From contig DYEU01000032.1 in assembly GCA_020725555.1 (NCBI GenBank), positions 305,656 to 369,655 on the forward strand: a stretch of DNA of 64,000 nucleotides. Direction: 5' to 3'. The stretch is from Desulfatibacillum sp. (GTDB lineage: Bacteria > Desulfobacterota > Desulfobacteria > Desulfobacterales > SpSt-501). The notes beneath the pieces were generated by a model, which searched no databases, was not told the DNA's origin, and worked only from the letters and a program-made list of their open reading frames with translations. The position numbers and the translations under genes are program-made. This document shows, one piece after another, positions 27,001 through 34,050 of this stretch. Within the stretch, counting starts at the first letter, position 1; each line of letters starts with the position of its first letter.

Positions 27001-27604
27001 CCAGCCCGACACCGTAAGCCTGCTGCGCCAGACGCAAAAAACCTACACCGTGATGCGCGGCGCCCTGGAGCAGCGGTTCCGTGTCATCAGCCGCCTCGAG
27101 CCCGTCTGGGTCACCGCGGCCGATCCCACGAACGGGCAACGACCCGACCTGAGCGGCACCGTCGCCAACCACGCCGGCTTCTTCATGGACCTTGATCCGG
27201 GGGAACGGGTGATCAGCGACGTGATCCTGCGCGGCGGCGTCCTGCTCGCCGTGGGATTTCTGCCGAACAGCGACCCCTGCGGGCCGGGAGGAAACTCGAT
27301 GTTCATGGAAATCAACGCCTTTACCGGCGGCCGGCTGGAGGGTGGGGTTCTCGATATCACCGACGACCGCCGCGTGGACCCGGCGGACGTGATCCGGGTT
27401 GACTTCGACGGGGACGGCGTACTAGAAGAGGTTTACCCGTCCGGCCTCGAATTCGGCGGCAACCTCCAGCCGCCCGCCATCCTGCGACTGGGCGACGGCG
27501 GCATGGAGCGCAAGTACCTAAGCTCCTCCAGCGGGACGATCGAGGTCATCACCGAGAGAGGGCCGCGCCTCGGCGTGACCTACTGGATGGAGGTTCGTTA
27601 CTGA
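24020..27604 (+). CDS. pilY1: PilY1-type pilus tip adhesin
   Basis: About 1194 residues. After a basic start and hydrophobic signal (about 22-45), a von Willebrand A-like region begins with LLDDSGSM, a DxSxS metal site at 68-72. The C-terminal half (about 640-1050) is the PilY1 beta-propeller, with repeated strands such as [27 protein letters not shown]-type blades. Near the C-terminus [10 protein letters not shown] looks like a calcium-binding loop. ATG 24020 has GGAGGA 9 bases upstream; an in-frame start at 23951 overlaps the previous gene. PilY1 caps the pilus and acts in adhesion, retraction control and surface sensing. It ends the sigma-54 operon. Confidence 0.92.
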   Translation: [1194 protein letters not shown]

Positions 27605-27642
27605 AGCCATCAAGGGGGCCGGGAGGTAAGGAGAGCCGATCC

Positions 27643-28563
27643 ATGATCGTCTCCTTTCACCCCATGCTCCGCGGGGACCGCAATTTTCTCTGTGCCGGAA
27701 GGCCGCCCACGACCGCGGAGATCGCCGCCATGCGCCGCGCCGCGGCGGTGCTTCTGCCGCAGGGCTGCCCCGAGCCGCTCTACCGCCAGGCGCGCGCGGC
27801 CTGCAAGCGGGTCTTCCCCGACTACGACGCACGCTTCGGCTACCCGGGGAAGATCGGCCAGATCGAACTCTTCCGTGCCCTGGGCCTGCCGCACCCCGAA
27901 ACCCGCATCTTCCGGTCGGCAGCGGAATTCCGCCGCCTTGAACCCCGCTGGCTCCCCCACCGCGGCCGCCCTCTCGTCTTCAAGTGCGACTGGGGCGGGG
28001 AGGGCGAGGCCGTCTTCCTTTTGCGCTCGCCGGAGGAGCTCGAGGAGCGCATCGCCTGGGCCGAAAGGCTTGAGGCCGCCGGCCAGCGGGGGTTTCTGCT
28101 CCAGGAATTCATCCCCTGCGGCGGGCGGTCGCTGCGGATCGTGGTGATCGGCGACCGCCTGCTCGCTTACTGGAGAACCCTGCCGGACGATGCCGATTTT
28201 CGGGCCAGCCTGGCGGCCGGAGCGCGGATCGATTCCCGTTCCCACCCGGCGCTCCGGCGAGCCGGCCTGGCGCTCGCGCGCCGTCTGTGCCGCCTGAGCG
28301 GCATCGACCTGGCCGGTTTGGATCTTGTCTTCGACGAGCGCCGCACTCCGCCGGCGCCGCTTTTGCTCGAAATCAACTACCGCTTCGGCCGCGCCGGGAT
28401 CGGGGGCTCAGCGCGCTTCTATCGGCTGCTCGGCGCGGCCGTGCGGCGCTGGTTGCGGGAAATCGGGGTGTCCTCCGGGAAGCAAGAGGAAACAGGCGGC
28501 GGGCGCCGTCCCTCGTGGTCCCTCGCCGCAAAAGGGCTCACGTCGCCGGAGAAGAGGCCTTGA
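27643..28563 (+). CDS. RimK-like ATP-grasp protein
   Basis: 306-residue ATP-grasp ligase. ATP-grasp features include LVFKCDWGGEGEAVFLL (about 110-126), LLQEFIPCGGRSLRIVVIG (about 151-169) and the metal-binding end LLLEINYRFGRAGIGG (about 239-254). The closest well-known fold relatives are RimK and glutathione synthase, which join an amino acid to a carboxylate; the substrate cannot be read here. It starts 38 bases after pilY1 and overlaps the HNH gene start, so it may share the pilin transcript. Confidence 0.78.
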   Translation: MIVSFHPMLRGDRNFLCAGRPPTTAEIAAMRRAAAVLLPQGCPEPLYRQARAACKRVFPDYDARFGYPGKIGQIELFRALGLPHPETRIFRSAAEFRRLEPRWLPHRGRPLVFKCDWGGEGEAVFLLRSPEELEERIAWAERLEAAGQRGFLLQEFIPCGGRSLRIVVIGDRLLAYWRTLPDDADFRASLAAGARIDSRSHPALRRAGLALARRLCRLSGIDLAGLDLVFDERRTPPAPLLLEINYRFGRAGIGGSARFYRLLGAAVRRWLREIGVSSGKQEETGGGRRPSWSLAAKGLTSPEKRP

Positions 28564-28877
28564 AGAGATCCCCGCCACCGTTTCCTGACCCCTGGGCGGA
28601 GCCGGGGGAGGAGGAGATCCGCCGCGAAAAAGCCCGCGCGCGGGAGATCCGGCAGACGACCTGGTGGAAGCGGCGCCTGGCCCGCGGACGCTGCCACTAT
28701 TGCGGCCGCGCCTTTCCGCCCCGGGAACTGACCATGGACCATGTCGTCCCCCTCGCCCGCGGCGGGAAATCGACGCGGGGGAACCTCGTCCCGTGCTGCA
28801 AGGAGTGCAACACCCAGAAAAAGCAGCTTCTTCCGATCGAATGGGAGGAGTACCTGCGCCGGCTGCGCTCCTCCTGA
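28560..28877 (+). CDS. HNH endonuclease family protein
   Basis: About 105 residues. A treble-clef HNH core is complete: CHYC, then TMDHVVPLARGG, then GNLVPCCKECN, giving four zinc cysteines, the catalytic DH and the final N. I chose TTG 28560, which overlaps the ATP-grasp stop and has GGAGAAGAGG just upstream. Stand-alone HNH proteins of this size are common and mostly uncharacterised. No restriction or phage genes are nearby, so a defence role cannot be claimed. Confidence 0.8.
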   Translation: MKRSPPPFPDPWAEPGEEEIRREKARAREIRQTTWWKRRLARGRCHYCGRAFPPRELTMDHVVPLARGGKSTRGNLVPCCKECNTQKKQLLPIEWEEYLRRLRSS

Positions 28878-28886
28878 CGCAGCACC

Positions 28887-29255
28887 TCAGGCCGTGGGGC
28901 CGCCCTGCTGGGGCCCTTCGCGCGCCAGCAATTCGCGGTACCAACAGGCGAATTCGAACATGCCGTGGGCCCGGTCCTCGGCGTTCACCAGGCCGAGAGC
29001 CATTTCCAGCACCCCGCGTCCGTAGGCGGCGTTGGGAAAAGGCTTCCCCCGACTCGCCAGGAACTCGCGCACAAGGCCATGGGCGGTGCGGCGGGTCGGG
29101 TCCCGGCGGATGTCGATCGGCTCCTTGGGCGCGGCGAAGGGATCCCAGGCCTCGTAGCCCCGCTTGAGGATGTGCCGGCGGCGGCGTTCGGACATCGACT
29201 CAAAGACCAGCCTTTTGCGCCGCGCGATCTCTTCCGCCGAAAATTCCTCGCTCAT
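28887..29255 (-). CDS. Conserved small protein of unknown function
   Basis: 122 residues, charged and without membrane segments or signal. An N-terminal helical, arginine-rich part (EEIARRKRLVFESMSERRRRHI) is followed by WDPFAAPKEPIDIR and a C-terminal helical half. I do not recognise a family. Its start overlaps the stop of the upstream YkgJ-type gene by 4 bases, so it is probably its partner or passenger, and codon use resembles its neighbours. Confidence 0.7.
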   Translation of the reverse strand: MSEEFSAEEIARRKRLVFESMSERRRRHILKRGYEAWDPFAAPKEPIDIRRDPTRRTAHGLVREFLASRGKPFPNAAYGRGVLEMALGLVNAEDRAHGMFEFACWYRELLAREGPQQGGPTA

Positions 29256-29953
29256 GGCGTTCTCCGCGAACGTTTGCGGCGCGGCGGGGGCTCCTCTATG
29301 GGTTCCTCCCGGAGGCCGAAATAGATCTCGTCATAGTCCGTGAGCAGGGCCGAAGAAAGGGGCACCAGGAGGTCGGCCAGCTTGACGTGCTTGGCCTGCA
29401 GGTCGCGCAGCAACTCGGCCGAAAGCTCCTGAAGCTTCGCATGAACGGCGTCCAGCAGCACCGTGGGGTAGGAAACCCCGGTCTGGAACCCCGAGAGGCC
29501 GCAGGTTCGGCCCCGGCCCTGGGAGGCGGTGGGAATGCCGTAGAAGCGGCAGGTGAGGGGGCGGTGCTCGTAGAGGAGGCAGAGATCCTCCTCGCTGAGG
29601 AGCGGGCAGCGCACGCGCTCACGGCCGAGCTCCTCGAGGACCTCCAACTCCGACCTTCCGGCTTCGAGCTCCTGGCGTGCGTGGCGCTTGATCTTGGCAA
29701 TGCGGCGGTCGATGCGGTTCGCCTCCTCCTCGATGCGGCTGCGCGCGGCCGCCGCGAAGCGCGCTCGAAAGCGCCGGTTGAGGTAAAGGGCCTCCACCAG
29801 GGTCATGTCGAAGAGCGCATGGCAGCAGTCGGCGCATCCCCGGCGGCAGCGCACGCAGTCGGGATGTGCGGCGCGCACCCGCTCGAAGGCCGCATCCGCA
29901 GCCGCGGCGAGCTGCTCGTAGCGGCGGAAATAGGGCTCAAAATCGAAATCCAT
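29252..29953 (-). CDS. YkgJ-type cysteine cluster protein
   Basis: 233 residues from ATG 29953; a GTG codon directly before it is an alternative. The N-terminal CVRCRRGCADCCHALFDM and the later cysteines in RVRCPLL, EDLCLLYEHRPLTCRFYG and RTCGLSGF match the YkgJ/CxxCxxCC family, thought to bind zinc or an Fe-S cluster, function unknown. The LCxLYxxRPLxCRxYG motif is diagnostic. It lies after mnmE, separated by two parS-like palindromes, and is coupled to a small unknown gene. Confidence 0.85.
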   Translation of the reverse strand: MDFDFEPYFRRYEQLAAAADAAFERVRAAHPDCVRCRRGCADCCHALFDMTLVEALYLNRRFRARFAAAARSRIEEEANRIDRRIAKIKRHARQELEAGRSELEVLEELGRERVRCPLLSEEDLCLLYEHRPLTCRFYGIPTASQGRGRTCGLSGFQTGVSYPTVLLDAVHAKLQELSAELLRDLQAKHVKLADLLVPLSSALLTDYDEIYFGLREEPIEEPPPRRKRSRRTP

Positions 29954-29998
29954 CACGTCACCGCCCTTTCCCGGCCGGCGCGCAGCGCACGGCCGGAA

Positions 29999-30014
29999 TG
30001 TTCCACGTGGAACA
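29999..30014. other. parS-like centromere site 1
   Basis: TGTTCCACGTGGAACA, a perfect 16-base palindrome identical to ParB-binding parS sites described in Pseudomonas-type chromosomes. Such sites cluster near the origin and load ParB for segregation. Confidence 0.85.
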
Positions 30015-30018
30015 TGAG

Positions 30019-30032
30019 CCCCCGATCGGGGG
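30019..30032. terminator. Perfect palindrome CCCCCGATCGGGGG between the parS sites
   Basis: A 14-base inverted repeat between the two parS sites and after the mnmE stop (minus strand). There is no T tract, so termination is uncertain; it could instead be a spacer structure. Confidence 0.35.
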
Positions 30033-30039
30033 AGACGGT

Positions 30040-30055
30040 TGTTCCACGTGGAACG
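30040..30055. other. parS-like centromere site 2
   Basis: TGTTCCACGTGGAACG, 15 of 16 bases equal to site 1, centre-to-centre distance 41 bases. It ends 2 bases before the mnmE stop codon. Two sites in one 104-base gap make chance occurrence unlikely. Confidence 0.85.
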
Positions 30056-30057
30056 CT

Positions 30058-31536
30058 CTATTTGCCGATACAGAAGCGGCTGAAGACCGCCTCCAGCACA
30101 TCCGCCGGGGCCTTCCCGCCGCGGATCTCCTCAAGGGCCCGGAGAGCCTCGTGCAGGTGCCCGGCGGCCAAATCTTCCTTGCCCTCGGCGGCAAGAAGCG
30201 CCGCCGCGGCCGCGATTGCGGCGGCGGCTTGCTCGAGTGCCAGCTTGTGCCGCAGGTTGGGGACGATTTCCCCGCCTACCTCGGCTTCCCGCCGGTCGAG
30301 CGTGGCCGCGATCAGGCCAAGCAGCTCCTCCAGGCCCTCCCCGGTTTTGGCCGAGACGAGCACGGCCGGTGCGGCCGGCCAGTCGCGGGCCGGGGGAGCC
30401 GGGCAAAGATCGATCTTGTTGTGCACGGCGATCACCGGACGGTTGCGAAGGCGCTCGAAGAGGGCCTCGTCCTCGGGCACGTGACCTCGGCCGGCTTCGA
30501 GCACGAAGAGCACGAGGTCGGCCGCCGCCACCGCCTCCCAGGATTTTTCGATCCCGACGGCCTCGATCGCATCGGTCGGCTCCCGCAGGCCGGCCGTGTC
30601 CCAGAGGCTGAGAACGACACCTTGGAGCACGAGCAGGTCTTCCACGGCGTCGCGGGTCGTCCCCGGCTGCGGGCTGACGATGGCCCGCTCCCGCCCGAGC
30701 AGCCGGTTCAAGAGGCTCGATTTGCCGACGTTCGGCCTGCCGGCGATGGCGATCCGCAGGCCCTCGCGCAAGGGACGGCCTTCTTCATGGCTCCGGAGCA
30801 GGCGGCCGAGCGGGTCGAGCAGCCCGCTTCGCAAGCGGTCGACCAGCTCCGGCCGCGCGGGAGGCGCCTCGAGCTCCTCGCCGAACTCGATCTCCGCCTC
30901 GAGGGCCGCGAGCACCTCGAGGGCCACATCGCGCAGGGCGTCGATCTCCCGCGATAGGCCGCCGGCGAGCAAGGAATTGGCGGCTTCGAGGGCCCGACGG
31001 CTCTTGGCCTGAATGAGGTCGATCACCGCCTCGGCCTGCGCGAGATCGATGCGGCCGTTCAAAAAGGCGCGCCGCGTGAACTCGCCGGGCTCGGCCAGGC
31101 GGCAGCCGGAGGCGAGCACGAGTTCCAGGATGGCCTGCACCGCGGCCGGCGAGCCGTGGGAGTGGATCTCGACCACATCCTCGCGGGTGTAGGAGCGGGG
31201 CGCGCGCATCGCCGCGAGCAGCACCTCGTCGACGCGGCGGCCGTTTTCCGGGTTGCGGATCTCGCCGAGGTAAAGGCGGTGCGAAACAGGCTGCCAGGGC
31301 TCTTTGCGCCGCAGGAGCTTCCCTTGGCGCGGCCGGAAGAGCCTCGCGGCGACCTCGAGCGCCCGGGGGCCGGAGATGCGCACGATGCTGATCCCGCCGA
31401 CGCCCGGGGGGGTGGCGACAGCGGCGATCGTGGCCGCACCGGGGGCCTCCCGGGAGGTCTCCGCGGCGGGATCGGGATCCGGTCGCGACCGGTCCCGATC
31501 ATCCGAACTTCTTTTGGATGTAATACTGCTGTCCAA
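30058..31536 (-). CDS. mnmE: tRNA modification GTPase MnmE
   Basis: About 492 residues. With MnmG it makes the cmnm5 modification at wobble uridine. The N-terminal folate-binding domain begins at TIAAVATPPGVGGI, the helical domain surrounds the G domain (GRPNVGKSS, DTAG, NKID), and the C-terminus FCIGK is the diagnostic motif. The only usable start is TTG 31536, overlapping yidC by 38 bases and without a clear SD, so the true start is uncertain. MnmG, RsmG, ParA and ParB, which often follow, are absent; the gene is followed by the parS pair. Confidence 0.93.
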   Translation of the reverse strand: MDSSITSKRSSDDRDRSRPDPDPAAETSREAPGAATIAAVATPPGVGGISIVRISGPRALEVAARLFRPRQGKLLRRKEPWQPVSHRLYLGEIRNPENGRRVDEVLLAAMRAPRSYTREDVVEIHSHGSPAAVQAILELVLASGCRLAEPGEFTRRAFLNGRIDLAQAEAVIDLIQAKSRRALEAANSLLAGGLSREIDALRDVALEVLAALEAEIEFGEELEAPPARPELVDRLRSGLLDPLGRLLRSHEEGRPLREGLRIAIAGRPNVGKSSLLNRLLGRERAIVSPQPGTTRDAVEDLLVLQGVVLSLWDTAGLREPTDAIEAVGIEKSWEAVAAADLVLFVLEAGRGHVPEDEALFERLRNRPVIAVHNKIDLCPAPPARDWPAAPAVLVSAKTGEGLEELLGLIAATLDRREAEVGGEIVPNLRHKLALEQAAAAIAAAAALLAAEGKEDLAAGHLHEALRALEEIRGGKAPADVLEAVFSRFCIGK

Positions 31537-33142
31537 TGGATAGCACGTTGTTGACCAGCCAGTAGAGCACCAGGCCGGAGGAGAAGTTGATGAAGATGAA
31601 GGTGAAGAAGGCCGGCATCAGCATCATCAGCTTCGCCTGCGTGGGGTCTCCGGTGGTGGGGGTCATCTTCTGCTGCCAGAGCATGGTCGCGCCCATGACG
31701 AGAGTCAAGACCGGGATGCCGTAGGGCGGCTCCATGAGCGGAATGGCGAAATCGAAGTTCCCGAGGCGGTCCGGCGCGGAGAGATCGTTGATCCAGCCGA
31801 AGAAGGGGGCGTGCCGCAGCTCGATCGCCTGGTCGAGCATGCGGTAGAGAGCGAAGAAGACGGGGATCTGGACCAGCATCGGCAGGCAGCCCCCGAGGGG
31901 GTTGATGTTGTAGGTGCGGTGCAGCCGCATGATCTCCTCGTTCATCTTCTTGCGGTCATTTTTATAGCGGTTGCGGATCTCCTGGAGCAGCGGCTGCAAT
32001 TTCTTCATTTGATTCATGGACTTGTAGCTCTTGGTCCCAAGCGGCCAGAGCAGGATCTTGGTGAGCACGGTCAGGATGATGATCGCCACCCCGTAGTTGG
32101 GGATGAGCGAGTAAAAGAAGTTGAGGATCCACAGGCAGGGCTTGGCCAGCCAGTCGAAGGTCCCGAAGTCGACGATGCGCTCGAGCTCGCGGCCCGCGGC
32201 GCGCACCACCTGCAGGCTCTTGGGCCCGAAGAAGAGCTCGATGGATAATTTGACGGGGACGCCGGGCTCGAAGGTGCGCGGCGACGCGGCATAGCGCGCC
32301 TCGACCCCGTTTGCGGCAAGGCGTCGCAGGGCGATCTCCGCCGCTTCGGGTTCGATCGGCACGAGCGCGGCCATAAAATATCGGTTTTCCAGCGCAAGCC
32401 ACTTCACCAGGCCGCTCAGGCTGCTTTTTTTGGCGATGTCGCCTATCGGGATCTGCTCGAGCGAGCGATCGACCAGGGCGGAGGGGCCCTCAAAGGCCGA
32501 AGATCCCTTGTGCGGCGGAAAGTCGTTCTTGAGGGCGATCCAGGGGATGTCGGCGAAGGGCTTCTCGGTGCGGTTGAGGAAATGGACCTCGAGCTCGATC
32601 AGATAGCTGTCCGCCCGGAAACGATAGATTTTTTCGATCTCCAGGCCGGGAAGCGCCCGGCTGCGGAAGATCAGCTCGCCGCCGCCCTCGTTCAGGCCGA
32701 GGCGCTCGCCGGCAAGCCCGGCCTGGAAGCCCTTCGCCCCCTCGGCGAGTGCCGCGGCCTTGACCAGCCCGACGGCGGGGACGGCCAGGCCTTCCTTGCC
32801 CGGCAGGAGGTCCATGGGCGGCGCGTCCTTCTCCGGCCGCGTGCGGTAGCGTTTGAGGATGAAGGACTCGATCGCCGCGGCGTCCTCGCGGAAGCGGGCC
32901 TGGTAGAGGGGGGTGTCGACGATCAGGGTGCGCGAGGCGATCTCCTCGCGCGCCGCAAGCGGGGGCTGCTCGAGGGGTGGCGGCGCCGGGGCGGCGGCCT
33001 GGGGCGGCGCAGCCGCGCCCTCCTGGAGCGGCCGCTCCGGGGCGGGCGGCTTCGGTCCGCTCTGGGGCCCGAAGAGGGCGTTCCAGGCCATGAAGACGAG
33101 GAAGGAAAGGACCAGGGCCAAGATCAACCGCATGTGATCCAT
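31499..33142 (-). CDS. yidC: Membrane protein insertase YidC
   Basis: 547 residues, proteobacterial long form. An N-terminal membrane anchor (about 4-22) and a proline/alanine-rich linker lead to the periplasmic P1 beta-supersandwich domain (about 65-320), then the conserved five-helix insertase core containing TKILLWPLGTKSYKSMNQMKKLQP-type sequence near 370 and GGCLPMLVQIPVFFALY near 425. It inserts inner-membrane proteins alone or with SecYEG. It lies in the conserved rpmH-rnpA-yidD-yidC-mnmE order. Confidence 0.96.
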   Translation of the reverse strand: MDHMRLILALVLSFLVFMAWNALFGPQSGPKPPAPERPLQEGAAAPPQAAAPAPPPLEQPPLAAREEIASRTLIVDTPLYQARFREDAAAIESFILKRYRTRPEKDAPPMDLLPGKEGLAVPAVGLVKAAALAEGAKGFQAGLAGERLGLNEGGGELIFRSRALPGLEIEKIYRFRADSYLIELEVHFLNRTEKPFADIPWIALKNDFPPHKGSSAFEGPSALVDRSLEQIPIGDIAKKSSLSGLVKWLALENRYFMAALVPIEPEAAEIALRRLAANGVEARYAASPRTFEPGVPVKLSIELFFGPKSLQVVRAAGRELERIVDFGTFDWLAKPCLWILNFFYSLIPNYGVAIIILTVLTKILLWPLGTKSYKSMNQMKKLQPLLQEIRNRYKNDRKKMNEEIMRLHRTYNINPLGGCLPMLVQIPVFFALYRMLDQAIELRHAPFFGWINDLSAPDRLGNFDFAIPLMEPPYGIPVLTLVMGATMLWQQKMTPTTGDPTQAKLMMLMPAFFTFIFINFSSGLVLYWLVNNVLSIGQQYYIQKKFG

Positions 33143-33178
33143 CGTTTCGATCTCCCGGGTGAACGGCGAGGGATTTCC

Positions 33179-33406
33179 TCAGGGAACCGGGTCGACGCCT
33201 CCCGCATGCAGGGGATGGCAGCGCAGGAGGCGCTTCATCGCCAGAACCGCCCCGCGGGCGGGGCCGTGACGCCGGATGGCGGTCAGGGCGTACTCCGAAC
33301 AGGAAGGGACGAAGCGGCAGCAGGGCCCCAAGAGCGGCGAGATCCCAGCCTGGTAGAGGCGGATGAGGAGAATGAGGGCGAAAGTGGCCAGGGCACGCGC
33401 GTTCAC
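33179..33406 (-). CDS. yidD: Membrane insertion efficiency factor YidD
   Basis: 75 residues starting at GTG 33406, whose GTGA overlaps the rnpA stop. The N-terminal amphipathic/hydrophobic helix is followed by [15 protein letters not shown] and [11 protein letters not shown], then [16 protein letters not shown], the family's invariant C-terminal motif. Cytosolic side of the inner membrane, assisting YidC. Confidence 0.95.
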   Translation of the reverse strand: MNARALATFALILLIRLYQAGISPLLGPCCRFVPSCSEYALTAIRRHGPARGAVLAMKRLLRCHPLHAGGVDPVP

Positions 33407-33750
33407 GCCGTTTTTGCGATCTCTTCGAAGAGTTTCCGCAGCGCCTCGGAAAGCGCGCGGTTGGTCTGCCCCGCCGCCCCGCGCCTGGCGATCACGTGCA
33501 CGTCCCAGGAGCCGCCGAGCGCGTGCCGGTTGAGGCGGAACCACTCCCGCACCACGCGCTTGAGGCGATTTCTCTGGACCGCCCGGCCGATGCGCCGGCT
33601 GACCGTGACCCCGAGCCGCGAGCGCCCCGCGGCCGAGGGCGCCACGACAAGAAGGAACCACTCCCCGGCGATGCGGCGGCCCCGGGCATCGAGGGCCAGG
33701 AATTCCGACCGCTTGAGGATCCGGTCCTCTTTGCCGAAACGGAAGCGCAA
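33403..33750 (-). CDS. rnpA: Ribonuclease P protein component
   Basis: 115-residue basic protein subunit of RNase P, which cleaves tRNA 5' leaders together with the catalytic RNA. The RNR signature appears as [18 protein letters not shown] near 51-68. Start is TTG 33750, the only start in frame after the rpmH stop, with GGAAG upstream. It overlaps yidD by 4 bases. Confidence 0.94.
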   Translation of the reverse strand: MRFRFGKEDRILKRSEFLALDARGRRIAGEWFLLVVAPSAAGRSRLGVTVSRRIGRAVQRNRLKRVVREWFRLNRHALGGSWDVHVIARRGAAGQTNRALSEALRKLFEEIAKTA

Positions 33751-33802
33751 GCCCGTTTCTTCCGGCGCCGAGGGCCAGGGCTGCGGCCCGCGGGACTCCG
33801 GC

Positions 33803-33937
33803 TCACCCGGCCAGCCGGGCGCGTCCCTTGGCGCGGCGCCGGCTGAGCACCCGGCGGCCGCCGGGGGTGGCCATGCGCTTGCGAAAGCCGTGGTTGCGCA
33901 CGCGGCGCAGACGGCTGGGCTGAAAGGGCCTTTTCAT
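33803..33937 (-). CDS. rpmH: 50S ribosomal protein L34
   Basis: 44 residues, [12 protein letters not shown] through [19 protein letters not shown], the standard L34 sequence. GGAGAGGA lies upstream as SD. It is the first gene of the rnpA-yidD-yidC-mnmE run. dnaA, the usual divergent neighbour of rpmH, is not here; rng lies upstream instead. Confidence 0.97.
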   Translation of the reverse strand: MKRPFQPSRLRRVRNHGFRKRMATPGGRRVLSRRRAKGRARLAG

Positions 33938-33987
33938 GGAACCCGTCCTCTCCTTCCCGTGACCTTCATCGAATCCAAAACTTTGGA

Positions 33988-34017
33988 AATAGATCACAGG
34001 TTTATTTGATTTGTCAA
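33988..34017 (-). promoter_or_regulatory. Promoter of the rpmH operon
   Basis: Minus strand: perfect TTGACA (34012-34017), 18-base spacer, TCTATT (33988-33993, four of six). It directly follows, and partly overlaps, the T tract of the rng terminator. Confidence 0.6.
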
Positions 34018-34041
34018 GAAAAAAGGGGCCGCCGTGCGGCC
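34016..34041 (-). terminator. Intrinsic terminator of rng
   Basis: Minus strand GGCCGC-ACG-GCGGCC stem-loop followed by CCTTTTTTCTT. It begins about 10 bases after the rng stop. Confidence 0.85.
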
Positions 34042-34050
34042 AGCCGGGGC

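Noticed and set aside
28560-28877. HNH gene as part of a restriction or anti-phage system
   Set aside because: No methyltransferase, specificity subunit or other defence gene adjoins; only the HNH fold itself is supported.
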